Assembly (NCBI RefSeq): GCF_018614135.1
Contig: NZ_JAGGOW010000053.1
Location: forward strand, 1-43,853
Origin: Streptomyces sp. ISL-66
GTDB lineage: Bacteria; Actinomycetota; Actinomycetes; Streptomycetales; Streptomycetaceae
DNA length: 43,853 bases
Reading direction: 5' to 3'
A program made the position numbers and the translations under genes. Below the pieces are notes generated by a model. The model had not been told where the DNA came from and ran no database searches. It saw only the letters and a program-made list of their open reading frames with translations. Shown piece after piece: positions 26,246-33,744 of this stretch (its first letter is position 1; each line of letters opens with the position of its first letter).

Positions 26246-26875
26246 GTGGAACTGGCCCATTACTCGGACTACGCCGTGCGCCTGGTCAACACCGAGGAGC
26301 CGGCCCGCAACAAGGACTCGCTGACCTCCGTCGACGCCGTACGCGCGCTCTTCGGCGCCAGCGTGCAGATGGCCCGCCGGGTCACCGACACCGACGTCAC
26401 CCGCTTCCGCAACGTCCGGGGCCGGCTGCGCGCCGTCTTCGAGGCGGCCGACGGCGGCGACCACGTGCTCGCCGTCGACCTGCTCAACTCGCTGCTCATG
26501 GAGTTCCCGGTGAGCCCCCAGGTGTCGGGCCACGAGACCGTGGGCGAGCACGGCGGCCCCCACTGGCACATCCACCTCGCCGACCACCCCTCCAACGCCT
26601 CCGCGGGCTACGCCGCGATCGCGTCCTTCGGGCTGGCCTTCCACCTCACCGAGCACGGCCCGGGGCGGCTCGGCCTCTGTCAGGCGGCGCCCTGCCGCAA
26701 CGCCTACCTGGACACCTCCACCAACCGCTCCCGGCGCTACTGCTCCGACCGGTGCGCCACCCGCGCCAACGTCGCGGCCTACCGCGCCCGCAAGCGCCTG
26801 GAAGCCGAGGAGTCCGCCCGCAGCGGACGCAGCGCCGAGAGCGCCCAGGAGACGCGGGCCCTCAGCGAACGCTGA
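26246..26875 (+). CDS. CGNR zinc-finger protein
   Basis: A 209-residue protein with an N-terminal helical ABATE-like domain (about 1-150) and a C-terminal zinc finger, CQAAPC then YCSDRCATRANVAAYRAR. The usual CGNR tetrad is CSDR here, but the following RCATRANVAA is typical. Members are presumed DNA-binding stress regulators. GTG 26246 is the start. Its last 97 bp overlap the 3' end of sodX on the other strand. Confidence 0.85.
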   Translation: MELAHYSDYAVRLVNTEEPARNKDSLTSVDAVRALFGASVQMARRVTDTDVTRFRNVRGRLRAVFEAADGGDHVLAVDLLNSLLMEFPVSPQVSGHETVGEHGGPHWHIHLADHPSNASAGYAAIASFGLAFHLTEHGPGRLGLCQAAPCRNAYLDTSTNRSRRYCSDRCATRANVAAYRARKRLEAEESARSGRSAESAQETRALSER

Positions 26876-27249
26876 TCCTCCACCACGTGCTCCGGCCGGG
26901 GGCGCGGCCTGAAGCGGGCCACCCCGGTCGCCAGGACCAGCTCGTCGGGGACCGTCCCGTAGTCGGTGCTGTCGCCCGTCTCGTTGTACGGGTTGTCGCC
27001 CAGCACCCACCAGCCGCCCGGCCGCCGCTCCGCCGCCCGCTTCACGACCAGCAGGTCTTGCTGGAACGGGTGGCGCAGCACCACGACGTGCCCCGGCCGC
27101 ACGGGCGCCCCGTACCGGACCAGCAACTGGTCCCCGTGTTCGAGCGTCGGCGCCATCGAAGGGCCCGTCACCTCGAGGATGCCGATCCGCTTCAACGGCG
27201 ACGACCACAGCGACGGCGTCCGCCGTCCCGAGGGCGTGTTCCGGCCCAT
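26779..27249 (-). CDS. sodX: Nickel superoxide dismutase maturation protease
   Basis: A 156-residue S26-type signal-peptidase homologue. The catalytic Ser31 is in TGPSMAPTL and Lys70 in LLVVKRAAERR; WVLGDNPYNE is the third conserved block. It removes the SodN propeptide so that His15 becomes the N-terminal nickel ligand. It lacks a clear membrane anchor, consistent with a cytosolic substrate. GGAGG precedes ATG 27249. It is divergent from sodN (182 bp). The Arg-rich tail lies antisense to the CGNR gene. Confidence 0.92.
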   Translation of the reverse strand: MGRNTPSGRRTPSLWSSPLKRIGILEVTGPSMAPTLEHGDQLLVRYGAPVRPGHVVVLRHPFQQDLLVVKRAAERRPGGWWVLGDNPYNETGDSTDYGTVPDELVLATGVARFRPRPRPEHVVEDQRSLRARVSWALSALRPLRADSSASRRLRAR

Positions 27250-27370
27250 CCTGACCTCCTCACCCGCACCTTGTCCGACCTCGCATGCTGCCGCACTCTT
27301 CCGTACATTCGCGCACCGGCCCGGGCACGGCCCTGGACTTTTGTCCCAAGCCCATGGGGGCGGCCGCGAA

Positions 27371-27412
27371 ATCGTCTCCCTCACGGAGTAATCTCCCCCT
27401 TGAGAAGACGAT
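27371..27412 (+). promoter_or_regulatory. Inverted repeat in the sodN leader region
   Basis: ATCGTCT (27371-27377) pairs with AGACGAT (27406-27412), and GGAGTAATCTCC lies between them. The element ends 20 nt before the sodN ATG, next to the ribosome site GAGGAGG. It could shape translation of sodN, whose mRNA in S. coelicolor is a target of a small RNA from sodF. Confidence 0.4.
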
Positions 27413-27431
27413 CACGAGGAGGACAAACTCC

Positions 27432-27827
27432 ATGCTTTCCCGCCTCTTCGCCCCCAAGGCGAAGGTCTCCGCCCACTGCGATCTGCCGTGTGGCGTGTAC
27501 GACCCTGCCCAGGCCCGCATCGAGGCCGAGTCCGTCAAGGCCGTGCAGGAGAAGTACCAGGCCAACGACGACGCCGACTTCCGCGCGCGCGCCATCACCA
27601 TCAAGGAGCAGCGCGCCGAGCTCGCGAAGCACCACGTTTCGGTGCTGTGGAGCGACTACTTCAAGCCGCCGCACTTCGAGAAGTACCCGCAGCTGCACGC
27701 CCTGGTCAACGACACCCTGAAGGCCCTCTCGGCCGCCAAGGCGTCGAACGACCCGGCGACCGGCGCCAAGGCGCTGGAGCTCATCGCCGAGATCGACCGC
27801 ATCTTCTGGGAGACCAAGGCCGCCTGA
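27432..27827 (+). CDS. sodN: Nickel superoxide dismutase
   Basis: A 131-residue precursor. A 14-residue propeptide (MLSRLFAPKAKVSA) precedes the nickel hook HCDLPCGVYDP, where His15, Cys16 and Cys20 bind nickel after cleavage. The remainder is the four-helix bundle of the hexameric cytosolic enzyme, which dismutates superoxide. ATG 27432 follows GAGGAGG. The last 34 bp, including the stop codon, are the left attachment repeat of the island that follows; the coding sequence stays intact. Confidence 0.97.
   Translation: MLSRLFAPKAKVSAHCDLPCGVYDPAQARIEAESVKAVQEKYQANDDADFRARAITIKEQRAELAKHHVSVLWSDYFKPPHFEKYPQLHALVNDTLKALSAAKASNDPATGAKALELIAEIDRIFWETKAA
27794..27827 (+). repeat. attL-like repeat (3' end of sodN)
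   Basis: This 34-bp stretch, ending in the sodN stop codon, recurs exactly at 34114-34147. Bases on either side differ. It marks the left edge of the island. Confidence 0.85.
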
Positions 27828-27877
27828 TCTTGGGCGCCCGAGGGATCTTCCTGCGCTGCTGGTCAGAGCGCAAATGA

Positions 27878-27912
27878 CAACGGCCCGACCGCTTCAAGCG
27901 GCCGGGCCGTTG
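27878..27912 (+). terminator. Terminator after sodN (island side)
   Basis: CAACGGCCCG pairs with the reverse-complement arm at 27903-27912, and an inner CCGCT/AGCGG stem (27889-27893 with 27897-27901) is separated from it by one mismatch. It lies 50 nt after the sodN stop and replaces the displaced original terminator. Confidence 0.75.
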
Positions 27913-27989
27913 GGCTCTCCCAAGATCATCTGGGAGACGTTTGGGAGATGGGAGTGGATCACGCGGCTGTGGCCCCCACTCCTTCCATG

Positions 27990-28143
27990 ACGTCTCGCTC
28001 GTGGATGCCCGGAGTACACAGACCAGGGCGGACGCTGCGCGGACTGCCGATCGAAGGCCGAGCAGGCACGCGGGACAGCGCGGATACGGACGCGAGCACG
28101 AACACGGCTTCCGCAAGGCAGTGCTCGCACGCGATCCCATTCT
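27990..28143 (+). pseudogene. HNH endonuclease fragment
   Basis: One frame reads RRPSRHAGQRGYGREHEHGF followed by RKAVLARDPI, which matches the N-terminal part of phage-type HNH nucleases (RGYG..H...R..VL.RDP). The HNH zinc and catalytic part that should follow is missing; the frame passes into unrelated sequence. Start codon not evident. Confidence 0.5.
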
Positions 28144-28660
28144 CGCTTCCGGTACGGGTCCGGGCGAAGGTCGGCCTCCAGCTCGCCGAGCCGGAGGCCG
28201 TGTTCGACCTTCCCGGGTGCATCGCGGAGTACGCGCTGGCCGAGTCGTACGAGGCCGGCCGCGGAGCCACCCCCTCGTCACCGCGCGCGGCGAAGGAGAG
28301 GGGGGCGTCACGTCTCACGAGCCCCGACCAGATCGCGGCCGACCTCGAGGCCAGCGGCTGGCCCCGCTTCACCTACCGCTTCACCCCCGCGAGCGGGATC
28401 ACCGACCCTGACCAGCTCGCCGCCCACGCTGCTCGCGCGCTCGCCCTGATGCGGACCGGGTCGAGCGTGTGGTCCGTCGAGGCCGTCGCCTCCTGTGCGC
28501 CGCGGCTCGGCCGGGACTGGGCGCTCGGCGACACGGTGCGCGTCGTGATTGAAAGCTCCCCCGCCATCCTGCCGGCGCCGAGGTCGTGGCCCGCGCATGG
28601 TCCTGGGAGCTGACCCCCGGTGCGGACCGGATCCGCCCCATCGTCGTAGAGGAGGACTGA
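28144..28660 (+). pseudogene. Phage minor tail protein fragment, frameshifted
   Basis: A frame carrying APRLGRDWALGDTVRVVIESS breaks at about 28560 and continues in another frame as RHPAGAEVVARAWSWELTPG to a stop at 28658. Together they resemble the C-terminal part of phage minor tail proteins (Gp37-like), with a 1-2 base deletion near a C run. A short frame starting at ATG 28662 with a good ribosome site (MPTPGDMLPQGPNG) begins directly after, as the next gene of a phage module would, but it soon loses sense. Confidence 0.45.
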
Positions 28661-28821
28661 GATGCCGACGCCCGGCGACATGCTCCCCCAGGGGCCGAAC
28701 GGGCTGGCCATCGCCCCCTGCCCGGCCCTCCGCCGAGCAGGGGGGCACTTTCGTCATTCCCCTGCCCCAACAGGCGGCCGTACGCTGGCGGTACGGCATA
28801 TTCGAGAAGGGGCACTACTTC

Positions 28822-30057
28822 GTGGACATCCCCAGCAACCTCACCACCGGCGAGCGAATCCGACTCCTCCGTGAATCGCGCGGGATGTCCCGTCCCGTGC
28901 TGGCGGGCCTCTGCGGACGTGGACCGGACTGGCTCAAGAAGATCGAATCGGGCGAGCGTGAGCTCCGCTCGCATGCCCTCTTGATGCGTCTGGCCGGCGC
29001 GCTCCAGCTCGACGACCTCCAGCTCCTTACGGGCAGCGATGCAGAAGTAGCCACCCCGGTCATCGGCGGCGGCCGGCTGGCCCATTCCTCCATGCCCGCC
29101 GTCTGGGAAGCCGTGATGGCCCGGCCGCTGCTCTGGGACCTCCCAGAGACGCCGCCGGACCCCGCCGCACTCAAAAACCGTGTGGACGAAGCCTGGCGGC
29201 TCTGGCACGAATCCGACCGGAACCGTACGCAGGTCGGGGCGCGCCTGCCCGCCCTCATCCGGGATGCCGAGACGGCAGTCCGCTCCCTCGAAGGGGATCG
29301 GCGCCGCTCGGCTTACGTCGCCCTGGCGGAGACGTACCGGCTCACCGGGCAGGCCACTGCCTACATCGCCCCCGCCGAAATGGCCTGGGTCGTCGCGGAC
29401 CGGGCTCTGGCCGCCGCGCAGGCCTCTGACGACCCTTCCGCCATCGCCGCCGCAGCATGGAGCCTCGGGAACATCCTCCGCAGCACCGCGAGCGCCGACG
29501 AGGCCCTGGCCTTCGTACAGGACGCCGCGTCCCTGCTCCGCCCCCACCTCGACGGCGCCCCGGCCGACTGGAGAGGGATCTACGGCGCGCTCCAGCTGCA
29601 TGCGGCCGTCACCGCCGCCCGCGCCGGCCGTGCCGGTGACGCCTGGCGGTACTGGGACGCTGGCGACCAAGTCGCCAAGTCCCTCGCCCCCGGCTACGTC
29701 CACGCCTCCACCATGTTCGGTAGGGCGAACGTGGACTTCCACCAGATCAGCGTCGCCACCGACCTGTCCGCCTCCCGCCAGGCCCTGACGCTCGCCGACG
29801 AGGTGGACCCGGACGCCATGCCGTCGCGCGAGCGACGTTCACGGCTCTGGGTCGAGGTGGCCCGTGGGCACATCCAGAGGGGGGACCGTACGGCCGCGCT
29901 GCATGTCATGCAGATCGCCCACGAGATCAGCTCGGAGACCGTGGCCTACACCCCGGCCGCCCGCACGGCGGTCCTGGATCTGTGGCGAGAGGCTCCGCGC
30001 GCGCTGCGAGCCGAAGCCAGCACCCTCGCGGAGGCCGTCGGCATCGCCACCGCCTAG
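28822..30057 (+). CDS. XRE-family regulator with TPR-like C-terminal domain
   Basis: A 411-residue protein. Residues 8-70 form an XRE helix-turn-helix (GERIRLLRESRGMSRPVLAG through WLKKIESGERE). Residues 140-400 are all-helical with repeated Ala-rich hairpins (ADRALAAAQASDDPSAIAAA and so on), like the TPR domains of streptomycete regulators that sense peptides or partner proteins. GTG 28822 has GAAGGGG upstream. It precedes the RiPP operon on the same strand, with a hairpin and a palindrome between, so it is the probable local regulator. Confidence 0.87.
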   Translation: MDIPSNLTTGERIRLLRESRGMSRPVLAGLCGRGPDWLKKIESGERELRSHALLMRLAGALQLDDLQLLTGSDAEVATPVIGGGRLAHSSMPAVWEAVMARPLLWDLPETPPDPAALKNRVDEAWRLWHESDRNRTQVGARLPALIRDAETAVRSLEGDRRRSAYVALAETYRLTGQATAYIAPAEMAWVVADRALAAAQASDDPSAIAAAAWSLGNILRSTASADEALAFVQDAASLLRPHLDGAPADWRGIYGALQLHAAVTAARAGRAGDAWRYWDAGDQVAKSLAPGYVHASTMFGRANVDFHQISVATDLSASRQALTLADEVDPDAMPSRERRSRLWVEVARGHIQRGDRTAALHVMQIAHEISSETVAYTPAARTAVLDLWREAPRALRAEASTLAEAVGIATA

Positions 30058-30072
30058 GCAGGGACAACCTGG

Positions 30073-30099
30073 GGTAGGGGGGCAAGCTGTCCCCCTACC
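30073..30099 (+). terminator. Hairpin between regulator and RiPP operon
   Basis: A 9-bp perfect stem (30073-30081 with 30091-30099) with a 9-nt loop lies 16 nt after the regulator stop. It may end the regulator transcript or attenuate readthrough. Confidence 0.6.
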
Positions 30100-30118
30100 T
30101 TGCTGTGTGCACCCATAC

Positions 30119-30138
30119 GGTGACGACACGTCATCACC
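30119..30138. promoter_or_regulatory. Imperfect palindrome upstream of the RiPP operon
   Basis: GGTGACGA-CACG-TCATCACC is palindromic except for one pair. It lies 14 bp before the first gene of the operon, where a regulator such as the XRE protein could bind. Confidence 0.45.
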
Positions 30139-30151
30139 CAGGAGGTGCACG

Positions 30152-30361
30152 ATGGTTCGAGGCTGGCACGCCTCACTGACGCGCGACACACAGCCCCAGA
30201 CGGACACCGAGACCGGGGAAGTGCGGGTCCCGATCGACCTGTTCGACGTGGACGTCCACCAGGGCGCGAGCGAGCTCGTCCTGACCCGCCGCGAGGCCCG
30301 GACCCTGCGGGACCATCTTGTCGGCCAGTCCGCGGCTCACCAGCCCGAGGCCACCCCGTGA
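30152..30361 (+). CDS. Small protein of unknown function (first gene of the RiPP operon)
   Basis: A 69-residue polar protein with no signal peptide or membrane segment. The middle reads VRVPIDLFDVDVHQGASELV, followed by a basic helix LTRREARTLRDHL. I recognise no family. GGAGGTGCAC precedes ATG 30152. Its stop overlaps the next start by 4 nt (GTGA), so the two proteins are coupled and may work together. Confidence 0.7.
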   Translation: MVRGWHASLTRDTQPQTDTETGEVRVPIDLFDVDVHQGASELVLTRREARTLRDHLVGQSAAHQPEATP

Positions 30362-30870
30362 ACCACGACTTCCATAGGTGGCTCGCAGCCAGCAACCCCG
30401 AGCCGAACCAGGCCGAGAACGAATGGCAGGACCACGGGCTTGCCCTCCTGCGACTCGGCCGCTTTGAGGTAGTCCGCATCCCCGATGCCATCGTCCACGC
30501 GGCCATGGGGAGCGCCGAGGACGCCGTCGTTGACTTCGCCCTCACCTGGGCCGTGGAGGGGGCCGTCATCCACGACTCGCGGGGCCGGAACCACTACGCC
30601 CTCGTCGCGCCCGGAACGAAGGATCGCTGGAGAATCCGGGCGGGCGTCGAGTGTCTGGGCCCCGGCACGCATCTCGGAGTGCCGGGCCCCAGCCTCGTCC
30701 GAGCCACCCCGCACCGGCCGATCTACTGGGCCGCGTTGCCCGCCTCCGGGTCGTACTTCTGCCGCACCGCGGTTGTCCAGCTCCTCGTCCGCGTCGGGGC
30801 CGCCCGGCTCGCCGAGGCCGCCGAAGTCCCCCCGCCGGCCCCGGCCAAGGAGGCGGCGTCCCATGGGTGA
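30358..30870 (+). CDS. Protein of unknown function (RiPP operon)
   Basis: A 170-residue soluble protein. N-terminal residues HDFHRWLAASNPEPNQAENEW are amphipathic; the centre contains FEVVRIPDAIVHAAMG and a beta-rich RNHYALVAPGTKDRWRI. A C-terminal Pro/Ala tail ends PAKEAASHG. There is no catalytic signature that I recognise. GTG 30358 overlaps the previous stop; the next gene overlaps its 3' end by 8 nt. Confidence 0.7.
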   Translation: MNHDFHRWLAASNPEPNQAENEWQDHGLALLRLGRFEVVRIPDAIVHAAMGSAEDAVVDFALTWAVEGAVIHDSRGRNHYALVAPGTKDRWRIRAGVECLGPGTHLGVPGPSLVRATPHRPIYWAALPASGSYFCRTAVVQLLVRVGAARLAEAAEVPPPAPAKEAASHG

Positions 30871-30955
30871 GCGCGCACGTCAGGCGGTTTACGTGCTGGT
30901 CGTCCTCGCGGGTGCGGCGGCCCTCGTCGTCGGGATCTTCCGGGAGGCGGGGTGA
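30863..30955 (+). CDS. 30-residue single-pass membrane peptide
   Basis: MGERARQAVYVLVVLAGAAA, then LVVGIFREAG. A basic start, one hydrophobic segment of about 18 residues and a short polar end make a tiny membrane peptide. It overlaps its neighbours on both sides (8 nt and up to 4 nt), and the frame lies exactly within the coupled operon, which supports its being real. Role unknown. Confidence 0.55.
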   Translation: MGERARQAVYVLVVLAGAAALVVGIFREAG

Positions 30956-31308
30956 TGAGGGAGGACCCGGACCGTATGGAGCGCGAGGCCTTCGACCTCT
31001 CCCGCCTGACGTTGGCGGTCGAGACCTCCGAGGCCCACCCCGAGGGTGTGTGCACCCTCGCATACATGCGGTGCGCCGGGTGCGGCCTGCTGGCGCCGAT
31101 CGCCGTCAAGTACGGCGGCCCCATGGCCGACTGCCGGCTCTGCGGCTCCGCCTGGACCGTCCACCACGACCCGCTCCAGTGCTGGCGGCGAAGCCGCTTC
31201 CTGGACTGCGGCCCCGGCGAGGAGGCCCTGGCCGACCGCCTGGCCCAGATGGCGCCGCTGCTCCTGGCCGCGCGCGTCAAGCTCGGCGACATCGCCGACA
31301 CCCTCTGA
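30952..31308 (+). CDS. Zinc-ribbon protein of unknown function (RiPP operon)
   Basis: A 118-residue protein. CAGC and CRLC, 19 residues apart, form a zinc ribbon, followed by a WTVHHDPLQCWRRSRFLDC stretch with two more Cys. The C-terminus is a Leu/Ala helix. GTG 30952 overlaps the previous stop; the ATG at 30955 is an alternative. The gap to the RiPP precursor is 47 nt. Family not recognised. Confidence 0.7.
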   Translation: MMREDPDRMEREAFDLSRLTLAVETSEAHPEGVCTLAYMRCAGCGLLAPIAVKYGGPMADCRLCGSAWTVHHDPLQCWRRSRFLDCGPGEEALADRLAQMAPLLLAARVKLGDIADTL

Positions 31309-31355
31309 CTTCCCGGTCCCGTCCGGGGCCGGGTTCATCTACCGATCGGAGTCCC

Positions 31356-31619
31356 ATGTCCATCATGTCTTCTGCGCCCGTGACCCCGTGGGGAAGCAGC
31401 CGTCTCGCCCCCTACACCACCATCGTGCAGGTCCCGCAGGCCTCCGTCACCATCGACCCCGCCACTCAGCTCGGCGTCTTCCGCGACCGCAACGGTCAGG
31501 TGGTCGAGATGGGCCAGCACGGCACCAGCAGCGCCACGGGAACCACGACGCAGACCAGCCCCGACGGAGGGCCGGGCACCACCGACCAGGGCAGCGACCA
31601 GGACGACCAGCAGGACTAA
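31356..31619 (+). CDS. Putative ATP-grasp-modified RiPP precursor
   Basis: An 87-residue peptide. Residues 1-53 are a leader with a family-typical PWGSSRLAPY and GQVVEMGQHG; this matches the family of putative ATP-grasp-modified RiPPs found with SAV_5884-type ligases. The tail (about 54-87) is rich in Thr and Asp: TSSATGTTTQTSPDGG, then TTDQGSDQDDQQD. Thr/Ser hydroxyls and Asp carboxylates are the groups that ATP-grasp ligases join as esters. ATG 31356 is chosen; ATG 31365 is possible. The ligase gene overlaps its stop by 1 nt (TAATG). Confidence 0.85.
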   Translation: MSIMSSAPVTPWGSSRLAPYTTIVQVPQASVTIDPATQLGVFRDRNGQVVEMGQHGTSSATGTTTQTSPDGGPGTTDQGSDQDDQQD

Positions 31620-32584
31620 TGCGTACAACCGAGGAGAGGCCCGTCCTGGTGGCTACCGAGGCGGATGATGTCACCGCCGACATGGTCATCACCGAACTCA
31701 ACCGGCGAAGTGTGCCGGTAGTCAGGTTCAACCCCGCCGACATCGGCGACAGCCTGACGGTCTCGGCTCGGTACGGCATCCGCCCGGCCCACGCGGCCGG
31801 GCGGATGCTCACCCCGTCGAGAGCCGCCCGCTTGGATGACGTGCGGTCCGTGTACTGGCGCCGGCCCACCTGGCCGACCTTCCCGCACCTGAGCCCCGAC
31901 GACGCCCGATTCGCCGCCGCGCAGACGCGATACGGACTCGGTGGCGTCCTGCACGCCCTCACTGATCCGCTGTGGGTGAATCACCCCCTGAGGAACGCCG
32001 AGGCCGACTACAAGCCCCACCAGCTGGCGCACGCCGAGCGCCTTGACCTCGCCGTGCCGGCCACCCTCATCACCAACGACCCGGGCGAGGCGCGCGAGTT
32101 CGTCGCAGCTCACCCCGCAGTGATCCACAAGACGTTGCGGGCAACGTCCTACCAGCGCGACGGCATCCCCGTGGTGTCGTGGGCGGAGCAGGTCACCGCA
32201 GACGAAATCGACGACCGGGTCCGAGTCGCCCCGCACCTCTTCCAGCTACGCGTCGACAAGGCGTGCGACGTCCGCGTCCTGATCGTGGGCCGCCGCGTCT
32301 TCGCCGTGCGCATCGAGTCCGATCTCCTGGACTGGCGGCGGGACTACTCTGCCCTGGCGTACTCGGTCATCACCCTGCCCACCCCCCTGGAATCGGCGCT
32401 ACTCGCCTTCCTCGACGCCTTCGGCCTCGCGTCCGGAAGCTTCGACCTCGCAGTCGACCGCGCCGGAACGTACTGGCTCCTGGAACTGAACCCGAACGGC
32501 CAATGGGGCTGGCTGGAGGAGCGCACTGGGCTCCCAATGTCGGCCGCTTTCGCCGACCTGCTCACCCAAGGAGGAACCCCTTGA
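31619..32584 (+). CDS. ATP-grasp RiPP ligase (graspetide maturase)
   Basis: A 321-residue ATP-grasp protein. The N-terminal lobe opens PVLVATEADDVTADMVITEL, the central lobe carries VIHKTLRATSYQRDGIP and KACDVRVLIVGRRVFAVRIE, and the metal site is LELNPNGQW with Glu289 and Asn291. This is the SAV_5884-like peptide maturase family, which activates acidic side chains with ATP to make omega-ester or amide links in the precursor. ATG 31619 overlaps the precursor stop, and the methyltransferase start overlaps its own stop, so all three are coupled. Confidence 0.9.
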   Translation: MRTTEERPVLVATEADDVTADMVITELNRRSVPVVRFNPADIGDSLTVSARYGIRPAHAAGRMLTPSRAARLDDVRSVYWRRPTWPTFPHLSPDDARFAAAQTRYGLGGVLHALTDPLWVNHPLRNAEADYKPHQLAHAERLDLAVPATLITNDPGEAREFVAAHPAVIHKTLRATSYQRDGIPVVSWAEQVTADEIDDRVRVAPHLFQLRVDKACDVRVLIVGRRVFAVRIESDLLDWRRDYSALAYSVITLPTPLESALLAFLDAFGLASGSFDLAVDRAGTYWLLELNPNGQWGWLEERTGLPMSAAFADLLTQGGTP

Positions 32585-33744
32585 TCGATACCAGCCCCGA
32601 GCGGCAGGCCCTCGCCGACCGGCTCGAAGCCGCAGGCGCCATCCGGACGCCCGCGTGGCGGAAGGCCGTCGAGGCCGTCCCCCGCGAACTGTTTCTGGAC
32701 CCCGGCGTCTTCCTGCCCGCTGGCACGCTCTGGAGGCCGGTGACCACCGCCGGCACGGACTCGGCGGAGTGGACCAGGACCGCGTACTCCGACGAGTCCC
32801 TCGTCACACAGCTCGACAACCAGCTCACCGCCGACCAGGTCCCCGACCCGGTGCCAGGCATCCCGACCTCATCGTCCACGGCTCCGCAGCTGGTGTTGGA
32901 GATGATCGAGGAACTGGAGGTCGAGGACGGACATCGGGTGCTGGAGATCGGCACCGGAACGGGGTACTCCACCGCCCTGATGTGTCACCGTCTGGGCGAG
33001 GACAACGTCACCACCATCGAGGTTGACCCGGGAGTCGCTGCCCGCGCCGACGCGGCCCTGGAGACTGCCGGTTTCTCCACCTGGACCGTCACCGGGGACG
33101 GACTCCTCGGCCTGCCCCGCCGCGCCCCGTACGACAGGGTGATCGCCACCTGCGGTGTCCTGCGCATCCCCTACACATGGGTGCGGCAGACCCGCCCCGG
33201 GGGCATCATCCTCGCCACCGTCGGGTCACTGCTCACCGGGACCGGCCTCGCCAAGGTCACGGTCGGCCAGGACGGTACGGCCGAGGGACGGTTCGTGTCC
33301 CACGCCAACTTCATGCAGGCGCGTTCCCAGGCTGCCACCCCGATCGCAGGAGACCTGTCCTCCCGGGTGGCGTACCCCAACAATGAGCGGCGGGCCCTCG
33401 TGGCCCCCACCGAGCTCAACGAGCCGATGCCGGCCTTCCTGGCCCAGCTGGCAGCACCCACAGCCCAGGTCTTGCGGGCCCAGACCAGCGATGGCGGGGC
33501 TCTCGTCTACCTCTTCGACCCGGACCGCGAGAGCTTCGCCGAGCTCGTGCAGGACGGCGACGAGTGGCTCGTACGTCAGGGCGGGCCCATCTCCCTGTGG
33601 GACGACGTCGAGCAGGCGCTCCGCGCATGGGACGGCATCGGCCAGCCCGGTATCACTGAGGTGCACCTCCGCGTGACCGAGCGCTCCCACACCTACTGGA
33701 TCGGCGACTACCCGGCCCTGCGTTGGGATCACCCGCTCTGCTGA
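32581..33744 (+). CDS. PIMT-like O-methyltransferase of the ATP-grasp RiPP system
   Basis: A 387-residue protein. The N-terminal part resembles protein L-isoaspartate O-methyltransferase: SSSTAPQLVLEMIEELEVED and SAM motif I RVLEIGTGTGYSTALM (Gly124-Gly128). A C-terminal domain of about 160 residues is specific to RiPP-linked members. In related systems such an enzyme methylates an Asp of the cyclised peptide, giving an aspartimide (imiditides such as fuscimiditide). TTG 32581 is used: AAGGAGG is ideally placed and TTGA overlaps the ligase stop. Confidence 0.88.
   Translation: MIDTSPERQALADRLEAAGAIRTPAWRKAVEAVPRELFLDPGVFLPAGTLWRPVTTAGTDSAEWTRTAYSDESLVTQLDNQLTADQVPDPVPGIPTSSSTAPQLVLEMIEELEVEDGHRVLEIGTGTGYSTALMCHRLGEDNVTTIEVDPGVAARADAALETAGFSTWTVTGDGLLGLPRRAPYDRVIATCGVLRIPYTWVRQTRPGGIILATVGSLLTGTGLAKVTVGQDGTAEGRFVSHANFMQARSQAATPIAGDLSSRVAYPNNERRALVAPTELNEPMPAFLAQLAAPTAQVLRAQTSDGGALVYLFDPDRESFAELVQDGDEWLVRQGGPISLWDDVEQALRAWDGIGQPGITEVHLRVTERSHTYWIGDYPALRWDHPLC

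Noticed and set aside
28662..28874. Small gene starting MPTPGDM
   Set aside because: The first residues look like a genuine phage gene start with a good ribosome site, but the remainder runs into the promoter and start of the XRE gene and loses protein-like composition; treated as a fragment.
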